64,000 nt of DNA from an uncultured Bacteroides sp. (GTDB lineage: Bacteria > Bacteroidota > Bacteroidia > Bacteroidales > Bacteroidaceae). Location: assembly GCF_910585845.1 (NCBI RefSeq), contig NZ_CAJUHF010000004.1:61888-125887 (forward strand), written 5' to 3'. A model generated the notes under the pieces. The model was not told where the DNA came from. It was given only the letters and a program-made list of their open reading frames with translations, and searched no databases. Made by a program: the position numbers and the translations under genes. Shown here one piece after another: positions 35,949-44,300 of this stretch; positions within the stretch are counted from its first letter, which is position 1, and the number at the start of each line of letters is the position of its first letter.

Positions 35949-36021
35949 ATTGATACCTTTTTTATTTGCAAAATTGCTCTAAAAAAGGAAGTTAGGAAAG
36001 TGGCCGCCGCATGATACAACT

Positions 36022-36046
36022 TTATAACGTTATGGTAACATTATAA
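36022..36046. promoter_or_regulatory. Dyad-symmetric site between divergent late operons
   Basis: TTATAACGTTA (36022-36032) and TAACATTATAA (36036-36046) are inverted with one mismatch around a 3-nt centre. It lies in the 190-nt gap between TerS (minus) and the protease gene (plus), and weak -7-like boxes flank it on both sides. It is a candidate site for a late activator. Confidence 0.5.
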
Positions 36047-36138
36047 GTCCGGTATGATAAAAACCGGATTTGCGTACCCCTTTAAATAGCTTCATTTTTG
36101 CACCGTAAAACGGGCGGAGAGCCTATCAAAACGAATAA

Positions 36139-37182
36139 ATGATGAATAGATTTTTCAATATGATACCCGGCAATGATGCGTGTTGCATCCTGCTTTATGG
36201 AGACATCGGAGAGTATGAGGATGTACGTAGCGGTGATATTGCAAGGGAACTGATAGAGGCGGAAGCTGCATATAAGAAGATTGATGTCAGGATTAACAGC
36301 AACGGTGGCGATGTATATGCAGGCATCGCCATCTTTAACGCCTTCCGGAACAGCAAGGCTGACATAACTATTTATGTGGACGGGATAGCGGCCAGTATGG
36401 CGTCTGTCATAGCCTTATGCGGCAAGCCGGTCAAAATGAGCAAATATGCCCGTCTCATGCTGCATAGTGTTTCCGGCGGTTGCTACGGAAACAAAACGGA
36501 GCTTCGCAGGTGTCTGGAAGAAGTGGAGGCTTTGGAAAATACCCTGTGTCAGATGTATGCCCCTAAATTGGGTATCAGTGAGGAAGAAATCAGGGCGCGC
36601 TACTTTGATGATACCGACCATTGGTTGAAAGCTGATGAAGCACTTGCATTGGGTTTTATTGACGGTATCTATGATGCGGAACCGGTACCGGAGGACAGTA
36701 CCCCGGAACAAATCTACAGGACATTCAATAACCGGCTGAAGCAACAGCCACAAAATCATAATCAAATGAATTTAGAAGAAGTGAAGAAACGTCCGCGCTT
36801 CAAGGATTGCGCGACGGATGCGGATGTTTTCCGCATTATGGATCAGTTGGAAGCGGAGGCCGGTAAGGTTCCTTCCCTGACAACGGAGGTGGAAGACCTT
36901 AGAAAGAAAAACAAGGTTTTTGAAGACAAGGCAAAGGAAGATGACGAAGCCGCCAAAAAGAAACTGCTGGATGATGCGGAAGGTGATGGCCGTATCAATG
37001 CCGAAACTCGCGCCATCTACAAGAATCTGCTGGATAGTGACCGCGAAAACGGTGAGAAGGCTTTGAAGAACCTGAAACCAAAAAAGAGAGTGACAACGGA
37101 TTTGCATATTGCTCCCGGTGGAAGTGAAAGTCCGTGGGACAAGCGTATGAATGAAATCCGGGATAATTACAACCGTAAATAA
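36139..37182 (+). CDS. ClpP-like prohead protease fused to scaffold domain (Mu gpI/Z-like)
   Basis: 347 aa. The S14-type protease domain (1-200) shows RINSNGGDVYAGIAIF, the catalytic Ser in DGIAASMASVIAL and His in ARLMLHSVSGG, with Asp expected in the following helices. The C-terminal scaffold-like part (about 210-347) is a charged coiled coil. An in-frame ATG at 36766 (MNLEEVKKRPRFKD) could give a separate scaffold protein, as in nested protease/scaffold genes. Located directly before the capsid gene. Confidence 0.88.
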   Translation: MMNRFFNMIPGNDACCILLYGDIGEYEDVRSGDIARELIEAEAAYKKIDVRINSNGGDVYAGIAIFNAFRNSKADITIYVDGIAASMASVIALCGKPVKMSKYARLMLHSVSGGCYGNKTELRRCLEEVEALENTLCQMYAPKLGISEEEIRARYFDDTDHWLKADEALALGFIDGIYDAEPVPEDSTPEQIYRTFNNRLKQQPQNHNQMNLEEVKKRPRFKDCATDADVFRIMDQLEAEAGKVPSLTTEVEDLRKKNKVFEDKAKEDDEAAKKKLLDDAEGDGRINAETRAIYKNLLDSDRENGEKALKNLKPKKRVTTDLHIAPGGSESPWDKRMNEIRDNYNRK

Positions 37183-37193
37183 CCAGTATCAAT

Positions 37194-38399
37194 ATGGCAA
37201 TAGTAGTAAAAAATACCAATTACAACGGCGAGGTACTTGAAAAGATTCTGACCGTCGCCTCTACCGGCAATGAGTTTGTTGATAAAGGGCTGATTTATGT
37301 CATTCCCGGTGTGGAAAAGAAAATGAGCCTGCCACGTATCAAAAGTGGTAAAATGCTCCAGAAGCGTAAAGAAAACCCTCAAATTGAAGATTCCAAAGGA
37401 AATTTCAACTATTCGGAAAAGTCTCTGGATCCTGTGGACTTCATGGCTTTTACAGTGTTCAATCCCCGTGCTTTTGAGCACATCTGGCGTAAGTGGCAAC
37501 CTAAAGGAAACCTTGTGTTTGCGGAACTTCCCCCCGAAGCCCAGAATGTCTTGTTGGAAGAACTGACCAAACAGGTAAAATTCGAGTTGGGCGATCATTA
37601 TATCAATGGCGAGTTCGGTAACGATGATGACCATTTGATGAATGGTATTCTGACGCAGGCGGCGAAGGATTCCGAGGTGATTGTTGTTTCTTCCGATGAG
37701 ACAACCATGATTGGCAAATTGAAGGCCGTGCGCAGAATGATTCCGAAACCTATGCGTAATAACCCCAATCTGCGTATCATAATGAGCGTGGACGACTTCG
37801 ATAAGTATGATGATGAACTGACAGAACGTGAGGCGAAAAATGCCAGCGAAACGGATGTGAATAGCAAACGTTACAAGGGAATCACCATTGAGACACTGGC
37901 GGCATGGCCGGATGATTTGATTGTAGTCAGCCTTTGTTCTCCGGATGCGAACGGCAATTTCTTCGCCGCCGTCAATTTGCAGGATGACGAAGATGTCATT
38001 CAGATTGATAAAATAGCCAATGCCAGCGAACTGTACTTCTTTAAACTTCTGATGAAAGCCGATACTAATATTGCTTTCGGTGAAGAGTTTGTGGTACTTG
38101 ACACCCGTAAGACCCCGGTGTTTAAATCAGCGGAGAGAACTATTTCGGTGGATGATAGTACGGTGACTATTGCGCCGGAAGGTGGTACGGAAGAAGTGGC
38201 TGTAACGGCCAGCGGTGAGTATAGCATAAGCGTGTCTCCGGCAGGTTTTACTGTCAAAGGTACCGATGACGGTATCAGTATTACTGCGGAGGCTAATACT
38301 ACCGGGAAAGCGAAAACTGGTATTATTACTCTGACACTTGATGCCGACAAGAGCAAAAAGGTGGATATTACCGTAATACAGAGCATTCCGGAGGAATAA
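37194..38399 (+). CDS. Major capsid protein with C-terminal BACON/Ig-like domain
   Basis: 401 aa. Residues 1-310 look like the Mu-type major head subunit (AFEHIWRKWQPKGNLVFAEL, IPKPMRNNPNLRIIMSVDDF). Residues about 314-401 form an extra beta-sandwich with BACON-domain rhythm (TISVDDSTVTIAPEGGTEEV..SVSPAGFTV..ITLTLDADKSKKVDITVIQ). BACON domains are thought to bind carbohydrate or mucin. Every capsomer would then display a small surface domain. The stop overlaps the amidase start. Confidence 0.82.
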   Translation: MAIVVKNTNYNGEVLEKILTVASTGNEFVDKGLIYVIPGVEKKMSLPRIKSGKMLQKRKENPQIEDSKGNFNYSEKSLDPVDFMAFTVFNPRAFEHIWRKWQPKGNLVFAELPPEAQNVLLEELTKQVKFELGDHYINGEFGNDDDHLMNGILTQAAKDSEVIVVSSDETTMIGKLKAVRRMIPKPMRNNPNLRIIMSVDDFDKYDDELTEREAKNASETDVNSKRYKGITIETLAAWPDDLIVVSLCSPDANGNFFAAVNLQDDEDVIQIDKIANASELYFFKLLMKADTNIAFGEEFVVLDTRKTPVFKSAERTISVDDSTVTIAPEGGTEEVAVTASGEYSISVSPAGFTVKGTDDGISITAEANTTGKAKTGIITLTLDADKSKKVDITVIQSIPEE

Positions 38400-38863
38400 T
38401 GGCAGCATTGAAATATCTCGTAATTCATTGCACGGCCACTCCGGAAGGGCGTGAGGTAAGCGGTGCGGAGATTCGCGCCTGGCATACCAATCCGGTCACT
38501 AAGGGCGGTCGTGGTTGGAAGCAGGTCGGATATACTGACTTGTTTCATCTGAACGGTGGAATAGAACGCTTGGTGGACAATAACGAGGATGCGAATGTAG
38601 ACCCGTGGGAAGTGACTAACGGGGTGGCCGGTTACAATTCCGTGAGCCGCCATGTAGTCTATGCCGGTGGTGTTGCCAGTGACGGCAAAACTCCGAAAGA
38701 CACCCGTACAGCTTGTCAGGTAAAAGCATTGGAGAAGTACGTGAAGGACTTCCACCGGCGTTTTCCCAACGTGAAAATTGTCGGGCATAATGAACTGGCG
38801 GCCAAGGCCTGCCCCAGTTTCGATGTACAGAAATGGCTTAAACAAATAGGTATAACTCAATAA
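38399..38863 (+). CDS. N-acetylmuramoyl-L-alanine amidase (endolysin)
   Basis: 154 aa, single amidase_2 domain. YLVIHCTATPEGREV contains the first zinc His. VGYTDLFHLNGGIER, SRHVVYAGG and KIVGHNELAAKACPSFDV provide the remaining His and Cys ligands. It cleaves the amide bond between muramic acid and the peptide stem at lysis. No signal peptide, so it needs the holin that follows. Confidence 0.92.
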   Translation: MAALKYLVIHCTATPEGREVSGAEIRAWHTNPVTKGGRGWKQVGYTDLFHLNGGIERLVDNNEDANVDPWEVTNGVAGYNSVSRHVVYAGGVASDGKTPKDTRTACQVKALEKYVKDFHRRFPNVKIVGHNELAAKACPSFDVQKWLKQIGITQ

Positions 38864-38872
38864 ATTAACAAC

Positions 38873-39262
38873 ATGAAACGATTTCTTTTCTTTTTTGTGC
38901 TGATGCTTGGATTTGCATCAGCCACTTTTGCCCAAACGGTTACAGTACCGGAAGTAGACTATAACAGTATGATCGCCACTTTCGCCGGTTTTGTCGGCGG
39001 TGTAGTATTGCTTATTGAAGGTATCAAAACCCTGTTCCCGAAAATGGAAGGACTGACAACGCAAATAGTCAGTTGGTGTGTCGGTATTGTGGCGGCTGTG
39101 TTATTGTGGTGGCTGGATGTAGGATTTGTTTCCGGGATGACATGGTATATGGCTTTGCTTTACGGTTTAGGTTCTTCTTTAGTGGCAAATGGCGTGGCGG
39201 ACACCGGGCTGATTCAGTGGCTTCTTGGACTGTTTGCGGATAAGGACGGTTCGAAAGGGTAA
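38873..39262 (+). CDS. Holin-like membrane protein
   Basis: 129 aa with an N-terminal signal-like segment (MKRFLFFFVLMLGFASATFA) and three further hydrophobic helices (about 35-57, 65-90, 96-115). Its position between endolysin and spanin-like genes supports a holin role. Sequence similarity to a named holin family is not evident. Confidence 0.7.
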   Translation: MKRFLFFFVLMLGFASATFAQTVTVPEVDYNSMIATFAGFVGGVVLLIEGIKTLFPKMEGLTTQIVSWCVGIVAAVLLWWLDVGFVSGMTWYMALLYGLGSSLVANGVADTGLIQWLLGLFADKDGSKG

Positions 39263-39283
39263 GTGATAAAAGGATGAGCCACG

Positions 39284-39694
39284 ATGGATACCATAATGAC
39301 AGTTCTTCAATGGCTTGTTCCTGTTTTGGGTACTGCTATCGTCTGGCTCACCAACCGCACATTGCGGAATACCCGGACAGTCAAGGAGGTACACGATACC
39401 TACAAGACCATGTATGAAGACCAGCAAAAAACTCTAATTGAATTGCGAAATGAAAACGGAAATCTTTACAAGAAATTTGTCAGGCTTGAACAGATTGTGG
39501 CGCGTGCTTCCGTGTGCCGTTATTGGCCTGTTTGCCCTATGCGTGCAGAGCTGCAGAACACACGGGCATATAACTACGGCAAGCCGGACAGAAGACCTTC
39601 GGGACAGCCTACTATCCGAAATCCGGGTGTTGAAGCCGATAGGGATTCCGGAGTCGAGGGTGAGCCTAACAATCCCGACGGCAAGCCTCCTTAA
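39284..39694 (+). CDS. Membrane-anchored coiled-coil lysis protein
   Basis: 136 aa. An N-terminal TM segment (LQWLVPVLGTAIVWL) is followed by a coiled coil (TVKEVHDTYKTMYEDQQKTL) and a conserved CRYWPVCPMRAEL motif. The C-terminal half overlaps the lipoprotein gene in another frame, the arrangement of Rz/Rz1-type spanin pairs. It may be the inner-membrane partner. Confidence 0.65.
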   Translation: MDTIMTVLQWLVPVLGTAIVWLTNRTLRNTRTVKEVHDTYKTMYEDQQKTLIELRNENGNLYKKFVRLEQIVARASVCRYWPVCPMRAELQNTRAYNYGKPDRRPSGQPTIRNPGVEADRDSGVEGEPNNPDGKPP

Positions 39695-39980
39695 CCTTCC
39701 GCCTTCCGCTTCCTATACACAAAAAAGCGGACAGGCGAATGTAAAGGTGGAGCATGACAAGGATACAATACGCATTTACGCGAGTTGCGACAGCCTGCAA
39801 ATGCTTTGCGAGTATTATGAGCGTGAACTTGTGCGCATTCGGGGGCAGACCATGACGGATGAGAAGCATACGGAACAGTATTCTGTGAGTATTCAAACGG
39901 CGTTCAAATATATCTTATCCGGTTTTATAGCCGGAGTATTCATAACAATAATCATATATAATAAAAGGAAAAATGGATAA
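39450..39980 (+). CDS. Candidate spanin: lipoprotein signal plus C-terminal TM
   Basis: 176 aa from ATG 39450. The N-terminus (MKTEIFTRNLSGLNRLWRVL..GLFALCVQSC) is a lipoprotein signal with Cys35. A periplasmic helical section follows (HDKDTIRIYASCDSLQMLCE). The C-terminus is a transmembrane helix (YILSGFIAGVFITIIIY) and a basic tail. Lipid at one end and TM at the other is the layout of unimolecular spanins, which fuse inner and outer membranes in lysis. It overlaps both neighbours. Confidence 0.6.
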   Translation: MKTEIFTRNLSGLNRLWRVLPCAVIGLFALCVQSCRTHGHITTASRTEDLRDSLLSEIRVLKPIGIPESRVSLTIPTASLLNLPPSASYTQKSGQANVKVEHDKDTIRIYASCDSLQMLCEYYERELVRIRGQTMTDEKHTEQYSVSIQTAFKYILSGFIAGVFITIIIYNKRKNG

Positions 39981-40572
39981 TGTACAAGATTTTTTATACG
40001 GTCTTGCCTTGATGGAAGTAGGCGATACAGACATCGGTTTTATAGAAGAGGATTCTTTTGATTTGGGTGGTCAGGCCGGTGAGGCAACGGAAGTCAAGGC
40101 TTCACAAATACCGGGTGCGCCGGTTCTTCTTATTCCGAAATCAAACGGAACCATCAAGCCTACTTTTGACCTGATTCATCTGATTTATGAAAATCTGGTA
40201 AGGGTGATGGGTGGTAAGGTTATAAAGACCGGAGAAAAGGCTACCGGTTGGGAAGCCCCAAACAAGTTGACGCAGGTATCGGATAAAGTTGTGATTTACA
40301 CATTCAGTGGGCACAAGATAACTATTCCAAAGGGTACCATAACCGCTTATCTGGGTGATAAGCTGACTTTGAGCGGGGTAGCCAAAATCAAGACTACCAT
40401 AACACCGCTTGCGGTAGATACCAAGACGGCTCCCTATAAAATTGAGAACATGACGGAAGATGATTTTGCGAAGCTGGAGGGGCAGGCTGCTTCTGTGGCG
40501 GCTTCGGTGTCCGCCGGTGAGGATTTGCCTGTAGCGGGAACTGACGAACCAACCCCGACAGAAGATGAATAA
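39973..40572 (+). CDS. Major tail tube protein
   Basis: 199 aa. A beta-rich protein with LYGLALMEVGDTDIGFIEED near the N-terminus and repeated hydrophobic strands, ending in an acidic, Ala-rich tail. Gene order (tail tube, chaperone with frameshift, tape measure) is the standard siphovirus tail order and is the main support. The next start overlaps by 8 nt. Confidence 0.7.
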   Translation: MDNVQDFLYGLALMEVGDTDIGFIEEDSFDLGGQAGEATEVKASQIPGAPVLLIPKSNGTIKPTFDLIHLIYENLVRVMGGKVIKTGEKATGWEAPNKLTQVSDKVVIYTFSGHKITIPKGTITAYLGDKLTLSGVAKIKTTITPLAVDTKTAPYKIENMTEDDFAKLEGQAASVAASVSAGEDLPVAGTDEPTPTEDE

Positions 40573-41050
40573 ACAGGATGTGGAACCCCAAGTGGCGGAA
40601 GCCCTGCTGGACGTAGGCGTTTCCATTCCTTTTTGGCGTTTCCGTCTTCCTTTCAGAAAAAAGCCGGTGCAATTGCGTATGACGATGAAACGACCCAAAC
40701 TGGGAACTCAGCTTCGTATTGCCCGGCTTTACTTGAAAATAGGGGTCACCTATGAGAAGATGCGTGACTTTACTAAAGAGGAACAGATGAGCTTCATGGT
40801 TGAACATGGCCATGATGTCTGCCGGATGATTGCGCTTACCATTTGTCGGGGCAGATATTCCGGTCTGCTTTTATCTCCTTTGGTGTCATGGATATTGCTT
40901 TGGTGGGTGGATGATGTTTATCTGCAAGCCGCCTGTACCCGTTTTGTTTCCCTTTTGGGAACCAAGTCTTTCGAGAATATTATCAGATCAGCGGAGAAGA
41001 CGAATCCGACAGTCCCGCTGAATCAGAGCCAACAAAAGAAGGGGAGTTAA
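40565..41050 (+). CDS. Tail assembly chaperone, short (G-like) product
   Basis: 161-aa frame-0 product ending at 41050. The N-terminal part (QVAEALLDVGVSIPFWRFRLPF) and helical core fit tail chaperones that coat the tape measure before tube assembly. A TTTGGGA slippery site at codons 130-132 allows switching to the long product (see 40565-41325). Confidence 0.75.
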   Translation: MNKQDVEPQVAEALLDVGVSIPFWRFRLPFRKKPVQLRMTMKRPKLGTQLRIARLYLKIGVTYEKMRDFTKEEQMSFMVEHGHDVCRMIALTICRGRYSGLLLSPLVSWILLWWVDDVYLQAACTRFVSLLGTKSFENIIRSAEKTNPTVPLNQSQQKKGS

Positions 41051-41325
41051 CGAGTCGTTATGAAGGTTCCCATAGCCTCTTCGGGTTTATCTGGCAAATA
41101 GCGTCTGCCACCGGATGGAGCGTTAATTATATCCTTTGGGGTATAAACTTGCAGACTTTGCAGATGATGTTACATGATGCACCACATTATGTAAGCACCG
41201 GAAGAAAACCGGGGCAAGAAGACAGTAAACCTATAAATAAGAAACAGAAGAAAAACAAACCGTCTGCGGCTACCGGTAAAAGAAAAAGCCGTATAACCGA
41301 ATTATTCCAATCACGTTTAAAATAA
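40565..41325 (+). CDS. Tail assembly chaperone, long (GT-like) product by -1 frameshift
   Basis: After slipping at TTTGGGA (40954-40960) ribosomes enter the -1 frame. That frame is open for 123 codons to TAA 41323-41325, touching the tape-measure ATG at 41326. The new part has coding character throughout (GNQVFREYYQISGEDESDSP, then YILWGINLQTLQMMLHDAPH and a basic tail). The product of about 253 aa matches the gpG-gpGT scheme of siphoviruses. Confidence 0.75.
40954..40960 (+). promoter_or_regulatory. Programmed -1 frameshift slippery heptamer
   Basis: T TTG GGA in frame 0 becomes TTT GGG in -1, an exact X XXY YYZ heptamer. It lies where both frames are open. Confidence 0.7.
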
Positions 41326-44300
41326 ATGAAACCGGTAGAAATCGAATTTTTGATGCGTGACAGGTTGTCCGGCGGTCTTGACAATGCACGGTTAAAAGCC
41401 AACCTGTTGGATTCGACGCTTAAACGTGTCGGACTGACCGTTGGTGCGGTTTTTACCGTTGACAAGGCCATAGAGTTCGGTAAGGTCATGATGGATGTAC
41501 GTGGCCAGATTGACAGTTTCCAAATATCCTTTGATACTCTTTTGGGCGGTAAAAGCAAGGCAAGTGCTTTCTTCACGGAAATTAAAGATTTTGCCGTAGA
41601 AACTCCTTTAATGTTGGATGACCTGTCCAAAGGTGCCCAGATGATGTTAGGTTTTGGTGTGGATTCGGAACGTGTAATCCCAATCTTAAAGCAAATCGGT
41701 GATATTACAATGGGAGATGCCGAACGTTTTAATTCCATGACATTGGCTTTCTCTCAAATGTATGCCACCGGCAAGTTACAAGGGCAGGATTTGCTCCAGA
41801 TGATAAATGCCGGTTTCAATCCTTTGCTGACCATTTCAGAGCGTACCGGCAAGTCTGTGGCACAGTTGAAGGATGAAATGTCAGAGGGTGCCGTTTCCGC
41901 CGAAATGGTTGCACAGGCTTTTGCCGATGCGACGGCAGAAGGCGGTAAGTTTCATGGTATGCTGGAGAAACAGAGCGAAGGCGTTCGCGGCATGAAATCC
42001 AATTATGAAGGAGCGGTGGATGATATGTTAAACGGGCTTGGAACCAAGTTTCAGGATGTATATGTAGATGGTCTTCAGATGGCAACAGCCATTGTCAAGA
42101 ACTACGATGAAGTAGGGAAAGCCCTTGTAACCTGTATCAGCATTTACGGTTCCTACAAGGCGGCTGTCATGGCCGTTCACGTTGCTGAGAAATTGCGTTA
42201 CCAATCCACGTTGGTGCAAATGGCCGGCATGACCAAGATGCAGGCTGTTACGGATATATTGAAGGCGAAGACCGCAGCTTTGAATAAAACCATGTTGGCC
42301 AATCCTTATGTATTGGTAACAATGGCTGTTGTCGGTTTGATTGCCGCCACTGTTGCTTATTCTAAAAGTTGTACCGTCCTGGAAGATGAATTAGGCCGGG
42401 TGAATAATCGGGAGAAAGAGCAGGCGGATTTATTGAATCAGCGCAAGGGCAAAATAGAAGAGTTGATTTCAGCCATTCAGGATGAGAATCGGACGGAGGC
42501 GGAAAAACTGGAGAAGCTGAACGAACTGAAAACCCTTATGCCTTCTGTGTTTAACCAATATAAGACGGAGAAAGAACTGGTTGAACACCTGACGGATGTG
42601 CGTAGGGATTACAACAAAGAGTTGCGTGAAGAGAAAACATTGAAAGGTATTAAGAATTTGGAAGATGACCGTAAGCGGCTTTCCGAGTTGAAACGGTATA
42701 AAGAACTGTTTGACAAGAGTACTGACCACGGTTATAATAGCCTTTCAACCGATGAAAAAGCTGAATATGCAGGCTTGGCCAAGAAATACCGTTCGGAAGT
42801 TAATTCCAGCAAAGGAACTTTTCAGTTGTTTACGACCGGGTTGTCCGAAATGATAAAAGCTGCGGAAGGCACCATATCCCAAGACATCGAAAAAGTGAGA
42901 GCTGATGCACAAACCCAGTGGGAAGCTTCTGTTAACGGTATGAATGCAGATGCCGCATTGGCTATGTCACAAAGCTATTCGAATCTTCTGAAACTGGCTA
43001 AAGATACAGGCAAGAAATGGGCGCAAATACAGGGAGAAGCGATGCCTGTCAGCACGGAAGCCCTTGAAAAACGTATTCAGACACTTAACGTCCGTATAAA
43101 AACTATTCAAGAAAATGCTTCCAAAGATTTCTTGAACGATGCGAAGGTTGCATGGGGAAAGGCACAGGCCGAAGTGACGTCAATCATAGCCGGTCGTAAC
43201 GACCGTATCAAATACCCGGATGAAGCCGCCTATAAATCTGCGTTAGAAAAAGCCCGACAGAAAGAGGAATCGGCCAAAAAGAAGTATGAGAATTTGGGCG
43301 GTGAAACGAAAACCGTCAAGGGTACTTCAGCGGTGGAAACCGCCAACCGCTTAAAAGTGGAGAAAGACACCCGTGAGAGACAGATAAGAGAATATACGCA
43401 AAGTCTGGCCAGACAGGAACGGCAGAGCGAGTTTGAAATTCGTGAAGCCCGTATTTCCGCAATGGATGAAGGTGTGGAGAAAGAAAAAGCCGCCATAAAT
43501 TTACATTATGATAAGCTAATCGAAGAAAACCATCGACGTGAACAGCAATGGGTGAAAGAGTTGCAGGATAAAACTCAACTTGAATTTGAAACCGCCCATC
43601 CGGATTATAAGAAAAAGGGACTTACTTCTCCGGTGGTTACGGTTGATGACCTTTCTGAAAGCCAGAAAAAACAGTTGAAAGATTATGAAGATGCCGCAAT
43701 TTTGTATAAAAAGAGTTCGGAAGACAAACTGTTGAAAGAACTGTTAGGGAAATACCGTAGTTATGAACAACAACGTGCGGCTATAAATAAACAGTTTGAT
43801 GCCCAGCGTAAGATTGTGGAGAATGGAATCGGAGCGGACGGCCAGCCCTTGGGTGAAGATATTAAGAATACTGCTTTAACCGAATTGGAAAAGCGGCGCA
43901 AGGAGGCTCTCAAGCAAGTTAATGATACCGAAATGGAGGAAATGCAGAAAAATTCCACTTTTCTTATTGCCTTGTTTGAGGATGCTTCCAATAAGTCCGT
44001 ATCGGAAATAAATAAGATAACCGCTTCCACAAGGGAATTGCTGGCTTATCTGTCCACTACACCATCGGAGGATATAACTCCAAAATTCGGTTTTACGGCA
44101 GAGCAGTTAAAAACCTTGAAGTCTTCACCGAAAGATTTGAAAGCCATTCAGCAGGCGGTAGAGGAATTGTATTCAGTAGGAGTAAAGAAAAATCCTTTTT
44201 CCACTTTGATAAACGATTTAAAGGCATTGTTTAAAACGGGAGATGACAAGGAAACCACTACCAAGAAGCTTGCCAAAATTGGTGAATCAGCATCGGAAAC

